A stretch of DNA of 64,000 nucleotides from Apus apus (lineage: Eukaryota; Chordata; Aves; Apodiformes; Apodidae). Positions within the stretch are counted from its first letter, which is position 1. Each line of letters opens with the position of its first letter. A program made the position numbers and the translations under genes. The notes beneath the pieces were generated by a model, which was given only the letters and a program-made list of their open reading frames with translations, was not told the origin of the DNA and did not search any database. The stretch lies in the NCBI RefSeq assembly GCF_020740795.1, contig NC_067290.1, positions 15,172,001 to 15,236,000 of the forward strand, in the 5' to 3' direction. Shown piece by piece: positions 1-13,600 of the stretch.

Positions 1-3000
1 GTTTGCTTGCCATAACCTATTTTCCCTAAACCCACATTGACTGGCCTGAATGCAGGCCCTTCAGTGCTCTGCTGTGTGAGTCCAGTGCTGTCTTTCTGTC
101 CCAGGCAGATGTCTGGCTAGCTGTCCCCTTTGGGCTGTACTTCAGCCTCCTTGGATATTCAAGCAGAAGACACTTCCGGTCTTCTAAAATTTCCTCTTAA
201 AAGTGAACATCAGCACACAGCAGTTTTCTTAGCTCTCTTAGATCTCTTGGATGCAAAATTATTCAGATCTGCCAAATTTAAATCTTCTGGTGCTGGTAGA
301 TATTGTTGAATGTTCTTCTCCAATGCTAATAAGTTGGAAATGCTTCATCCTCGTAATGAGTGTTATCCTGCTTCGTCCCAAATGTTCAGTGACAGTAATT
401 ACAGCACTTCTGCCACATCGCTCTCATTAACAGCTTTCCCATCTCCACCCAGTGATGGACCTCTGTCCTTTCCAGGCTGACTTTTGTCCCTGATGCCCTC
501 CATCAATCCTTCCTTGCTCCCCAAGAGAATTCTGCCTGAAGCTCCTTTGTTTTCATGTGGTTTAAGCACCTCACAACTTCTCAGCTGACCTTGGTATGCT
601 GAGCTCAGATATTTGTGGATTTTCTATTTCTGATGGCACCTTTCATTTTGCAGAGCAGCCAGCTTCATTCTTAGCTGGCTTCCTTCATTCTTCATTGAGG
701 CATCAGTTCAGTTTCACAGCTATTATCTACATCCCCATTTTCTTTCATTTTTCCTTATTTCCCCCAGTTATATTTCCTGGAGTGATGAAGATGAGCAGGC
801 TCAGAGCAGCCCATCTCAGGCAATTCAAGAGCTCACATCTTTACCCCCCCCCCCCTTATTTTAGGGTATAACGATGACTTCAGCATTCCCAGAAGGTGAG
901 CTGGGACTTGAATTTCCAGCCATTTTTGGTTTTTCTCTTCTCACTGATAGACATTTCATTTGGCTATGTACCCAGTCTGTTAGCAGCAATGAAGAAGCAA
1001 TAGGGAAAATTATACTTTTCCTATTCTTGCCCCTATTTCTGTGCTGTTTTCTGAGCATCTTCCCCCTGTGCGATGGGTCTGCAGGCAAGAAAAGGAGCAT
1101 TTAGAGGACAATGATGCAAGCCAAATAGTCCACCATTTTTTCTAATTCTATGTCTTATTTGCCCAGTTCTCCACCAAGTCAAAACTTTGAGGAGCTGATT
1201 TAGTAAAGATTTCATAGAATGGTTTGGGTTGGAAGGGACCTTAAAGATCATCAAGTCCCAACCTCCCTGCATGGGCAGGGATAACTTCTAAGTAGACCAG
1301 GTTGCTTAAAGTCCTGTCCAACCTGGCCTTGGACACTTCCAGGGATGGCACAGCACAGCTTCTCTGGGCAAGATGCTCCAGTGTCTCACCACCTTCACAC
1401 TAAAGAATTTCTTCCTAATGTCTAACCTAAATCTCCCCTCTTCCAGTTTAAAACCATTACCCCTTCTCCTATCACTCCAAGCCCTTGTAAAAAGTCTGTC
1501 CCCAGATTTCTCGTAGGAAACTATAAGGTCTCCCCAGAGCCTTCTCTTCTTCAGGCTGAACTCTCTCAGCCTGTGTTCATAGGAGAGATCGGGCCCTCTG
1601 ATCAGGCTCTACTGTCCTCCTTTGTCTTTCCTGGGAGAAGGATCTTTGGTGAGGCAACCTGGCCCTTCCTCTTTACTGTCTTGCCTTCAGGATTGTTTAA
1701 GTCATCTTTGATTTGTGTAATCCACATGTCATGTCATTGGTTGCATCTGTAGAGGCTGGTCAGACAATCTGTGATAATCCCAACCAAATTCACATTTCAA
1801 ATGTGCACTCTTGGAGCACACCACCCTGCTGTGTTTCCTGCAGTTTTCCCTGCTCCTCAGGACAGGTGTTCCTTAGCAGTTCCTCACCAAGTCACCAAGG
1901 GCAATATGATGGTTTCTATCCCACCTGAAAGCCCTCTGGCTTTTTTCTGTCTCGGTCATGTAAGCCAAGTTTATTGTGGAAAGTGAGAAAGCTTCAACAA
2001 CCATGTTGTTCCCCAGCTGCTGAGCTCAGTAAGATCTTGGTGGGCTTGTCCATGAGCCTCTGACATGGCTGTGGGACCTGGGGCCTGTATCCCCAGCCAG
2101 TGCCTGGGGAGCAGTTCTGCTGCACAAGCCTTGGCCAGAGCAGAACAGGCACCAACCATGGCATGGGGAGAGGAGAACCCGCAGAGCTGGAGCTGGGAGC
2201 TCTTTGGTATTCACCCACAGAGCTTGCTGCTTGTTAAAGCTGGCAGAGAGTTGGGAACAATCAATTGAATTCCCTCAATATTTTGTATGGAAGTTTATGC
2301 AGGAGAGAGGCAAAGTATTTTTTTCTATTCCAGAAAAGCTAAATCTAGTGTCAGGCTACAATAAATACAGATAATTCAAGACCAGGAGCATGGCACATGG
2401 TCTCTTGAAATCCAGCCCCCGTGGTGGGGCTGGGAAGATCTCCTCTTCCCCCACTTTCCACCTCGCCAGTGAGTCTTAAAGTGTGGGTGAGGAGATTATG
2501 TAGAGAGGGAAGATTTGCATTTCATGGATACTGGGAGAGAGAACCTTAACAGAAAGGATTGGTTCTCCCAAAATTGGAGCTCATGGGGGCTTTGCCCAGA
2601 GCTGATGGGATTCTGGGAGATACTCTTCTGAAATAGATGTGAAAGCAAAAATAAAGTGAGGAATTCTACATGTCAGAAGAGAGACAGCAAGAGTGTAAGG
2701 AATGCTAAAAACTAAAGCAATATTTTCAGGAACTAAATAAAATGTGGCTCATTTGGAAAGGCTAATGACTCTGTAGTGGGGATTAAGCTGAGCCTCAGAG
2801 GTGATCTGTAATACTGGGATGAGGAGATAGCTCCTGAAATGGAAGGCAGGAAAATCCAGCCCTCATGCGGTACCTGTTGGCCCATGGACACAGAGCCCCA
2901 GGGAGCACAGGGGCTGGTGGAGCTGGATCTCCAGCAGCCCACGCCCAGCTCTGGACCTGCTTGTCCTGGATGCTGCTCTGGTCTTTGGGAATGCTCTGGT

Positions 3001-3894
3001 CCTTGTTGCCACCTTAGTTGCTTGTCTCAGAGCAATCTTTTGCAGGCAGCTCCAGTTGTCCTGCAGCCTGTGCTATATATTACTATTTGTACAGCCACTG
3101 AGCATCCTGGGGATGCTCACAGCTCTCATATGGCCTCTTTGATTAACTTAATTCAGACATTCAGTCACGGGGAACATCTCTCAAGGGGAGGAAGTCTTTC
3201 ATTTATCACCACTTAGCCAGGGACTGTTGTATTTTTCATTTGCATCTAGAAGTCCATCGTGGTGACAGCAAGGATCACGGGTTTGCTCCCAGCCGGCACT
3301 TTGCTTGCCCAGCAGTGTGGGTACATCATGAAGCAGGACTTGCTCCCTGCTCTTCCCTAGGGGGCTGCAGCATGAGATTTTGGGGTGGGATATTGCAACC
3401 CCCCACCCGGATGCCAGAAAAGCTGTCTTTGCTGGCCCCAGGGAAGCATCAGGCATCTCATGGTGGCTTTTCCCCTGGGACACTGCCAGTGGCATGGGCA
3501 ACATGCCAGCACTGGAGAGCTGCTTTAAATGGGCTTTAGGGAGATGGTGGGACAGGAGCCCTGGGAAGGGTCCTTTACCCATGGGAGAGGCACAAACTAG
3601 GCTGCCTGCAGGCAGGGCCTCATGGCTAGCAGGAACTTTACAGCAGAAGCCTTGGAGGCAAACTAAGGCTAATTAAATCTTGCTTTTGCTCTGCCACGTT
3701 GTGCCGTGGGTACCTGTGACAGTTGGCGTCTGTTTGCCCTGACTGCAAGGTGCTTTGGTGAAGAACGTGGTACCAAAATGTATTTTGGGGGTTGATGACT
3801 TGTTCCTACAGCTATCTTGGGTTTGTCTGGGCAGCCTGACAGTGTGCTGGGGGTGCCTGGCGCTCACTGCCCTTGTCCTCTCCTTGTCTTGCAG
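1..3894 (+). other. BSN: BSN intron (3' part)
   Basis: Non-coding sequence upstream of the first BSN exon in the window. It ends in a pyrimidine-rich tract and an AG at 3893-3894. It holds one CR1 LINE tail (1211-1622) and a C homopolymer near 846-856. The short open frames scattered here show no recognisable domain and no codon structure, so I see no gene in it. Confidence 0.75.
1211..1622 (-). mobile_element. CR1 LINE fragment (3' end)
   Basis: Reverse complement of an avian CR1 3' tail. It starts with the typical motif 'catagaatggtttgggttgg' followed by 'aagggaccttaaagatcatc', and continues through the family's conserved phrases ('aagaatttcttcctaatgtc', 'aaccattaccccttctcct'). Only the 3' untranslated end of the LINE is present, as usual for 5'-truncated CR1 copies. 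Small gaps against the family pattern suggest an old copy. Confidence 0.9.
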
Positions 3895-4677
3895 GTGAAG
3901 GAATGGTTGTGCTTGAACTGCCAGATGCAGCGGGCGCTGGGGATGGACATGACCACTGCTCCTCGCTCCAAGAGCCAGCAGCAGCTGCACTCTCCTTCGC
4001 CGTCCCCCTCCCAGTCCCCGGCCAAGCACCCGCCGCCCCCGGCAGTGGATAAGTCCCCCCCAGCCCCCCGTGCCCCGCAGCCTGAGCCACCCAAGCCTCA
4101 CCCCACCACGCCGCAGAGGGAACCGCACGGCCAAGGCCAGCCAAAACCTCCGGAGGCAGCCAGGTCCTCCCCGCAGCATCAGCAAGCCAAGCCTTCTTCC
4201 TCCGAGCAGAGAAAGACAACAGGAGACACGGGGGTGAAGCCTGCTGCCCCGGCCCCTGGGCCTGGAGCCCAAGAGCAGCCCCAGGAGGGTCTCACAGGGA
4301 AGATCTTTGGCTTTGGGGCATCCCTCCTGACCCAGGCGAGCACGCTCATGTCTGTCCAGCCAGAGGCCTCCCCTCCCAGCCAGCCCTCTCCTGGCAAAGT
4401 GCCTCCAAAAATAGTCTTCAGCGATGCCAGCAAAGAAGCTGGTCCCAAAGCCCCAGGGGCGCAGGGCCGGGCCGGTGCCGCCCCGGCAGCCAAGGCAGCC
4501 AAGCCAGAGCAGGGGGTCAAGCCAAAGGAAGTGCCGAAAGCAAAGGTCCTGTGCCCCCTGTGCAAGGCGGAGATCAACGTGGGCTCCAGTGAGCCCCCCA
4601 ACTACAACAGCTGCACCACCTGCCACCAGCAGGTCTGCAACATGTGCGGCTTCAACCCCACGCCTCACCTGGTGGAG
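3895..4677 (+). CDS. BSN: BSN exon: end of zinc finger 1, linker, first half of zinc finger 2
   Basis: A 261-codon exon in phase 0 at both ends (acceptor AG at 3893-3894, donor gtaagg at 4678). It opens with VKEWLCLNCQMQRALGMD, the last Cys pair of zinc finger 1. A Pro/Ser/Gln-rich linker follows, then the conserved block GLTGKIFGFGASLLTQAST, then the first three Cys pairs of zinc finger 2 (LCPLC, CTTC, CNMCGFNPTPHLVE). The last Cys pair of that finger lies on the next exon, 28 kb away. The open frame also extends to 3817 upstream, but that part is intronic. Confidence 0.95.
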
Positions 4678-7600
4678 GTAAGGGGGCTGGGGTGGGTGGG
4701 CACCTTCCAAGTCACGGGTCGGTGCTTTCTCCTTGCTTAAAATGGAGAAAAGATGGTGTGTTTTCTTTCAAGGGTCTAAAAAAGCCTGTAGGAAGCTGCT
4801 GAAGCCAGTTCCCTCCAGGGAGAAGCCCCAGGGCTGGAGACCATGGTCTTCCACTTCTTGACAAAGACTTAGATTTCATGTGTGTACATTTATTTCATGC
4901 TGGTTTCACACAAGGTGTGGAGCAAGGGGTGGCCATTGTTTGGGACACCCTCAGCAGTGCCTGTGAGTGGACAGGGTGAGGAAACAGAAACAGGTCACAC
5001 AGGTGCCAGAGTCACCAACAAGCATCCTCCTTCTGGTGCTGTGGATGGACGCTTTGGCTAGGCTTGAGATGGTGAAGGATGTTCTGCAGCACCTGCATCC
5101 TCAGATGGTGAGGGTGGAAGGAAAATGGGATGGGATGGGAAGGTGGCAGGACCTCAGCAAGAGGATTTTGAATCAGCTGAGGACACACAATGTCTTGTTG
5201 GAGTTTGCTGCCCTCTCCAGATGGCAAGGGCCCTGTGCTGTTGTGCCTGGGTGCAGGGCAGGAGAGGATGCTGAGCACAAGGTAGATGTGGAAATGTCCA
5301 GGTATAGTTTGAATGTGAATTGGCTGGGTGTCTTGCAGCCTGCTGAGATGGAGTGCAAGGAGAGGAGAAGGAGGTTGAGGTGGTCCAAGACCCACCCAGT
5401 CTCACCAAATGTAGTCAGAAGTTCTAAATTGTTGTGTTGCCTGCCCAGATCATCTTCCTAAGCACCAAAAGGTACCCTAGCCAACCTAGCTATCAATGCC
5501 TGGAGAGGAGAGTGATGCAACTGAGGCTGAGCTGAAGCCTCTTCCAGCCTTGGTAGCCAGGGTTAGAGATCTTCCAGACTCTTGGAGAAGGCCTCCATTA
5601 AATTCTAGACCCTCACCCCCTCCTCTACAGGTAATTGAGACCCTTTTGAGAAGAGGTCCAGGGCTTTCTTCTGGAAGTGCTGCATCTCACAGCCAGTAAG
5701 ACACAAAGCAGATATCATCAGCACATGGAAAAGTTAATGAGAACTTTAAATGACCAGAAGTAGGATTGCTAATCTTGGCTCCGTTCCGCAGTGGATAATT
5801 ACATTCTATGTCCCTAACTCCTCCCTGCAGTTTCAATTACTCCCAGTAATTTTCTGTTCTTCCTGAAGCTGCTGCTGTTCATGGTCACGTTTGTGGTGGA
5901 GGAGAGATGCTCTCCCAGCACATGGAGGTGTAGACCCATCAGATGGCCACCTCCTTGTCTGTAATGTCATTTTTTACTGAAATTGCTCTGCTCATTGCTC
6001 CTTCAGGGGGCCTGGAGGAGAAGAGAAGGTGTTCAAGTGCTTAGTCCCTTGGGCAGGGCTGAAGCCCCGTGTCAGCATGCCCCTTGGGCAATGGTGTTGT
6101 TTCCAGGCTTCAGAAAGCTCATGGGTTGGGGAAATGGCTTAAATGTGCTTCCTTTGGCACTGCCTGTTAATTAATTAATTACAGAATTAATTTGGGGTCA
6201 GGCTGTACCTGATAATGTGGAGCTCTCTGCAGGTATCACGGAAAAGGTGACCTCTCCCCAGCTCTTGTCTCCAGGGTCACTCACTGACACCTGGGATTAA
6301 ATTTCAGATTTTAAAGGGCAGACTCTGCCTCGGCTCCTTCAGCTCTTGGCTGAACAACTTCAGATGCTCATGGCAAACTCTCCCCGTGTGTGACCATCTC
6401 AGGGTTTCTTGCTGCTGCTGATCATTGTGATATCCATGTGCCTTCACACAGAGCGAGGTCCCACCAAGGCTTTGTGGTGTCTTAGGTTTTGTTTGCCTTT
6501 ACTCAGGATCATTATCCAGCTCAGAACAGATGGGGTGGTTTATGGGATTTTTTTTTAAGAGTTGAGGAAGAAATGCAGCAGTCTGTGAATATTCTTAACA
6601 AAAAAATTCTGAGGAAAGGAAAATATTGCAAGATCTGTTAACACAGTCAGGCTGTAGGTTTGCTTGATCTTCTGAGCAAATTGCTCTGTGATCTGATCCT
6701 CTTTTTGCCTGCAGCTCACATGAGCTTGTCCCAAGCCCCAAGATTCACTCAAATGCCAGAACAAGCTCTTTGAAGTAGTGAGGCTTGATCCATTAATTGC
6801 TTTATGAATTAGGACCTTGACTGTAAGCTGTCCTTGGAAGTTACACCAAAATTAATGAGCACATCTGAGCCAGGGTCTGGTACGTGCAGAGGAGCGTGAG
6901 CTGTGGGTGAGATGGATGGTCACCCTCTGTGTGTACCACTGGAGCCTGGACAAAGTCCACCACCAGCTTCAAACAGCCTGAGTCTCAGAGAGGGAGAGGG
7001 CATGGGCCATGGTGGCCTGGTTTTTGGAGGAAGGGTAGAGTTTTGCAGAAAAGCAGAGCTAAAATTCTGCAAATCTTTTTGTATCATCAATGCAAGCAGT
7101 CGTGGCTTCGTCTCCATGTTGTTGGTGGGCTGCATGTAATTATAGTTTCATAGCAAAACCGTGTAAACATCTTGAGAGGGGGAAAAAACTCTAAACAATG
7201 TTTGCATACTCATGCAGGACAAGGATTTTCACTAACTAGGCCATCTCCACTGCCAGTGAGGCAGTGATGACCTTGGGCTGAGGGAGCCTGCTCTACCTGT
7301 GTCACTGTGGGCTGTCCCAGCTTGATGGGAAGCATCACTCAGACAAACTGGTACTGAAATCCATCACTGCTGTTGAGGAATAGTCCCTGTGAGTGGTTGA
7401 GGTGGATCTTGGAGGGGCCAAGCGGCCAGAGGGAAAATGATGGGGAAGTATGGAGGAGATGTACGCTTAGGGAGACAACATGACATGCACTAGGCTGCTG
7501 GTGGAGGTGAGACCATGTTAGGCTGTTGCATGCTACTGGAAGCTAACCTCATCCCCAACCTACTCCTGATCTAAAGATGGAGTTGGAGGCTCTGGGTCCC

Positions 7601-10600
7601 TGTTGTCCCCTTCCACCCTCTGCAGCTGCCTGGGGAAGGTATCCAAGGAGCTGCCTCCTCCCCAGCACTTCATTCAGCCAAATGCACTCAAACCTAATGA
7701 AAGAGAAGAAAATACTAAAAGTGTTCTGTTGTGTTTTGTTTTTTTTTCCTGTGGAGTTACTGGCTGAGCTGTGTAGGTGCTGAGCCACCAAAAGAAAAAA
7801 GGGACTTGAGCTTTCCTCATCTTTGCACTGCTGTGGGCTGAGTGCTCGTGTAGTCTGATCCAAGAGCATCTCACCTGTGAGCAGCTGGGTAGTGCCTCCA
7901 ATCTCCCATGGGGTCCATCAGCATGGCAGGTTTTTATTTGGCTCTGGATCTTGGTGGGCATGGTCAGAGGATGATGGTGAGGACTGGGAGCCTGGGACAT
8001 TTGAGGAGTTCAGGTGCAAGCATAGCATTTTGGTAGTGCATCCTAGGAGAAGCATGTGGGCTGTGGAGGCCTGTGTCTCTGGAAGTGGGTGACCAGCAGA
8101 GTGGAAGCCCAAAAGTGCTCCTGACCTCCGCTTCTCTTGCTCACCCTGATACACGTTACCCAGCTTTAAATAAGTTGTTTATGTGAATTAGCAGAAGCAC
8201 AGGTGCCTGCTGCTTCCTCCCACCTCATCACACCTCCTCCAGGAGCTGGCTCGTGGTGCTGTTCCCACCAAGTCAGAGCTGGCACTTTGCAGCTCTCCAA
8301 AATTCCCTACAGGCTCAGCCTGCTTATATGCAGGCAGGGAAGAGGTTGCTGCTGCAGAAAGATCAAATGCTGGGCCATTTCCCTGTGGATTTTAGCAATC
8401 CTACCTGTCCATGGAAGAGGTTGCTACAGGAGCAAGGGAGCTGGCAAGAGCTGGATTGCAGCCTGATTGCACTGCTCGGTGCTCTCCCAGTAACCCTGAT
8501 TGACCCCGATTGACTCCAGGGGTTTTGTATTAAGGAACGAATGAACTATGCATGTTGTGGTGCTAAATGAGCATGTCAGGGTGGCCCTTTGCCTAATTAT
8601 CCAGCCTGAAACAGGAGCCTTGACAAGTTCCATTGAAAAATACTGCTGCTCCTGGGGCACCTGGTCATGACCCCCAGCGAGTGCCTTACGCTCAGGAGGG
8701 TCCTGTTACAGATTTGAGATGCTCATCACACCACATCCTAAAATTGCATTTGTTTTCTTGCTTTCCCCACGCCTTATAAGAAGCATTCCCTTTTTTTATA
8801 GTGCTTGTGTTGTCATGGGTGTGCTGCTGCATCTCCCTGTCTGCTCTCCCCAGTCAGTGCTGAAGCATTCCTCATTATATGCATATATATTATATTGCCC
8901 ACATCATCCTGGATGTGATATCACAAGTCAACAAGATGCAGGAGCAGCGTTCACTGGAGTCCTTTGTGGGACATGTTCCCCTTTTGCTTCTTGTGTACCT
9001 TCAGCCAGGTATAAACAAGCCTGTTCAGGTGGATTTCTTGCAAAGAGCTTGTAAATCACCGTATCAAATAATTTCCAGAAAGCCCTGGGCCTTTCTTTTC
9101 ATCACACTCCAAGACCTCCCACTGGGAAAAATGGGACCTCAAGCAGAACAGCTCCCCGGGATCTGATGCTGCACTGCTCAGGTCCAAGATGCCATCACTG
9201 AAGCTGGGGCTGAGACTGCCCTACTTGCAGAAGAAGCTGCAGCAGCTCCTGTGCTCCCCTCCAGCTGCAGGGAGGAATGCCTGCGAAAAAGGGAGCTTGA
9301 TTAGATGGAAAAAAACCTCTGTGAGATCAGGCTCTGTGCAGAACAGGGTGTCACTGATGGCAGCCGGGTATGGATCAGAGACAGAGGGCTGAGCAAAGGT
9401 TTTGTGCCGAAATTATTTCGGTGTCAGCACATAGATTTCATGGAAGAGGAACAAAGGGAGCAGGGAGGAGCACTGGGCTCCTGCCTCATCCGCCTTTGCT
9501 GCAGGTGGGACCTCTGGTGTGCTGAGCCTCCCTGCCCCCTTCCTGAGGGTCCATGCTCTCACCGGGAATGTCATTAGCTGTAGCTCCTGGCCAAAGAGGA
9601 TTAGCTGGGTTAAGAGGGTGCCTCCAGCTCAGCACTGTCCCAGGGTGAAAATCCCAGCCTGGGTCTGGCATCTAGGACTGGACATGGCTCCTGGGCAGCT
9701 CTGCCACCTCCTTCCAGGGTGACAAGCAGGATCTGGTTGCCCTAAGGAAAACCTGCCTCCTCTGGAGGACGGGCAATGACCGCAGTGGGGATCCAGCAGC
9801 TCACCACCCTGGAGAGCCCAGTGTCCTTCATCCATGGGATGTTCTACGTCCCTTCCCAGAGAGCTGTCTGCCTGTGTGTGGTGATGAGGCGGGTGGGTGA
9901 CAAGGAGGGACAGGCACTTATATTCTGCAGGCATCATTTTTCCATAGGAATCTGCTTCCTATTATTCATGCCAGGCTCAGAGGGCTGGAGCGTACCAATG
10001 GACAGGATCTGCAGCCCTTGGTGCAGCAGGGAGCAGCTGTTGCCAGTCACCCCTTTAAGGCTGTTTTCCATGACATCAGGCATCCTGTGGTGACAGCTTG
10101 GCAGGGTCCCCAGGGCTCAGCTGGCTGCTGAGATGCTGGGTCCCCTCTCCAGCGAAAGGAGGAGGAGAAGGATGCCATGCTGAAAGGTGGGTTAGACCCC
10201 AGTTTCCTACAAGAGGAGGAGATAGCCAGGAAAACAGGACACAGAGTGCAGCAATTCCTGGGTTTCTCCTGAATTTTTGTGCAGAACTCATGATTAAAAA
10301 AAAATAATAAAAATACCCCAGCCCCAGGGGTGTATATATTCAGGTCAGTCGCATAAACTTATCTAAGAGTGCTGCATATGACAGCCCGAGATGAAGTCGG
10401 CTTCGCCAGCGCGAGCCCTCAAATCCCTTTACAGATGGGTAATTAACAGCTCGCTGTGACTCAGGAGTTTTCTGTGCTGCTTAACCTGCTGTAATTAAGC
10501 CGGCTCCTGCCGCCGCGCTGGGTCAGGCTGGGCTCCCTGCCGGCTCCTCTGGCAAGCAGGAGGGGCTGAAACGGGGCGGAGGGCAGTGGGAATGGGTGAC

Positions 10601-13600
10601 CCAGCAGACTCCTCCCAGTGGAGTCTCATCAGCCAGGTGATGCGCAGCATCCACCGTGTCCCATCCATGTTTCTATGGCTGTCACGGCCCTTCTGGATTC
10701 TGCTGTGGGTTTTTCTGCAGAACCCCATTAGGTGTTACCTCTGCAGACACTTGCCTTCTGCTGGTTGTGTCTTTGGAGCTTCTAGCACTGCTCTAGGTGC
10801 TGGGCTTCTCCTTGCTGGATCTGCTGTCAGCTTCTGGCCATGTAGAAAATGATCCTAAGAATCCTTGTTCCTTTTGTTAATGAGGAAAAAGGCCCCAGAG
10901 CTCCAGATTCCTCTCCTCCCTTAGATGCAATTATATTATCCTGGGCAAGTGTTGGCTGTGTGTGAACCCCACTATTGGAGCCTCAGGGGAAGCTGCTGCC
11001 AGCGCCTGCAGATTGTTTTCAATGGTTCATAAAACCAAGCTATATATTCAGAGGGGTAATGACAGTAGCTGAGTGAGGAAAGGATTTCCGCCTTCTGCAC
11101 TTCTAAATGAAGATGTATTTGAAGTGAATGATGCTTCCCCGATGCCAGGCCTGGTTTTTCAGAGCATATTTGTTGTGCCCTAGGACTTGGAGCTGCTGCC
11201 TGTTGTTGTGTTGCTGTGCTCCTGGGCTAGCAAGCTGCCTGGCCAGCAGTGCCAAGGTGTTGTCCTGAACCGTCTTGCTGGGAAGGCCAGCAGGTATGGG
11301 CAAGAACAAAGCCTGAGTGCTCACCACAGAGCAGGCAGTGCAAATATTTGGGATTAAAACAGGGAGCCCTTGGGCTTTTGGGACATTAGTATTGCTGGAA
11401 GAGGGGTGGGTGCCAGATGGACGTGATACCCAAGCCTCTGTTGTGGATTGTAGCAGCATCTCTCACTGCCATGCATGGCAAACAACCCCCCCTTGCTCCC
11501 ACAGAAGGCAGGGGTGTATGGGAGGCACTGGGGTGTGCCTGCCAGCCACAGGAAAGCAGTGACTGCCCTGGCTCCACAACAACAGGAGCTGATGGAAAAG
11601 GAAGATCTGCCGGTTCCTGCCTCAGTTCAGGCTAGGAATGCTACTGGTACAGCCCCATTAGGCAGCAGCGTAGTTTTAGTTCTGCTGTAGTAGATGATGA
11701 AACTTCATCTGTACAATATTGATCACAGTGTTTCCTAGAAAGGCCAAGGAATGGTTTAGGGAGGTGCTTTTTGCCCAGATAATGCAGTTAGGCCTTGATG
11801 CCAGCTCCTGTCCCCTGATGAGCTTTTCCCAGTTGATGTTTGTTTTGGTAGGTGCTGCAAATCTACTTCTAAGAGGTGTTGGTATGTCTGTGAAACTTTA
11901 ATGGCACAGACTCATCCTTCAGAAACCTGCCTGAGCTGTCCTCAAGGAGACAGAGGGGACTGTGACCTTGCAGCAGGAACATGGAGACAGACATACAGGG
12001 CTATCGCTGCAAGAGGATTTGATATTCTCACGAGTTGAGTGCCATGAATATTAAAATTCACCAACCTGGGCAGGGCCTGAGTAACTTTCCATCTCCCGAC
12101 TGAGGTTTCACAGTTCGGAGCCACTCTGGGAAAGACTGAGAGAAGATCAATAACTGCCCTAATGCACCTTGTTAGGGGCTTGCTTGACCTTGAGAAGCTT
12201 TGAAGAGTTACTGTTGTAACTGTGTACACATGAAAGGTTGAAGGCAGCAAAAATAGGCCAAGCAGCACAGAAAGGAAGCAGGACAAGCTAAAGCTGCCAT
12301 GGTGTTTTATGGATGTGAGGAAGGTTTCTATAAATAAGTGCTGGAAAGCAAAGAAACCCAGTTCATTCACAAAATTCAAGTGTACCTGGATCTAGCACAG
12401 GATTTTCTGCCCTTGTTCATCAAGTCAGAGCCAGCAGCTGTGGTGTTGGAGCAGCCCTGGAGCCCTGTGCCTCTCTGCTGACTGGGGCAATGTCAGTGAT
12501 GTCCACTGCAGGACCAACCCAGAGATGTCCTTGTAGCTCATCAGATGGGCCCCACTTGCAGGGAGTTGATGCAGGCCTCAGCAGACTCATTGTTCAGACA
12601 TGCTGCTGGCTTGGCGGCAAAGCAAGAGGTTCCCCTGGAACCTCCCTGCTGGAGGACAGCAGGGGGGGAGCAGGAGTGTGATGTTACAGGGGAGGCATGG
12701 GGGCTCTCGGTGGGATGAGGACAGCCTGGACCCTCATTCCTGCTCCTGCTGGAATTATATTGAATGATCAGTGGCTAACGAAGCTCAGGAGCAGTCCCCA
12801 GCATGGGGACTGGCACCTAATCTCAGTAGGTTACCACCGTATGTGCCCTGGGAGAGGCAATGGTGGGCTCGGAGGGGTCTAGGGACACCTGGTGGCCCCC
12901 AGACATGCTACATATGATTACAAATTACTTCTGCCTTAGGGGTGGTGTCACTTGGACCTCATCTGCAATGCCCACCAAGGCTGGTGGGGGCTGGTTGGAC
13001 AGTCCAGGGCACTGACCCTTGAATCTAGGCTTCTTGTGCCTGGGCATAGGTGCATGGGCTCCAGTGTCACGAGGCCTCTGCCCTGCCTAGTGCAGGGGCT
13101 GCTGGTGGAGATGGAGCGTATCTGCCTGTGGCAGACACTGCTCTTATCCAAACAAGAAGTCTGTGAAGGAAGTCAGGTTGGAGGGGCCCTTTTGAGCAGT
13201 GTCCTCTGAGCAGCACTGCAGGACTGGTGGGGTTGGTGTGCTGTCCTTGAGCAGGTGCTGGCAGCACAGGGCAAGGCTGGTGGGACCACATAAATCAGAG
13301 TTTCAGTCTGAAGGTGTGGTGGGCAGACAAGGAAGAGCTCTTTTTGTTGGGGATGTTGAGGGGATTTGGCTGTTCAGCCTGTTTCCATCCTCTGGGAGCA
13401 GGCACAGATTATCCTGATGTGCTTACAGGCCGTTACACAACCTGGAGCTTTCTTCTTTTTTTTTTTTTATAACATGCCATGTTAGTACTTGGGAACATGT
13501 TGGGACACTTAATCAAGCATTTAATTGGCTTTGTAACACTGGATTTCTGAGCGGGTTGAGGGGCGGAGGCAGCTTTAGGGTTGGGCTGCAATGGAGATGC

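Noticed and set aside
3673-4710. 345-codon antisense frame across the first BSN exon
   Set aside because: It is a mirror of GC-rich, Pro/Ser-rich coding sequence; Gly/Arg/Leu-rich with no domain. BSN on the + strand explains the region.
11942-12379. 145-codon antisense frame with a hydrophobic stretch
   Set aside because: Hydrophobicity comes from T/C-rich sequence; no family resemblance and no supporting signals.
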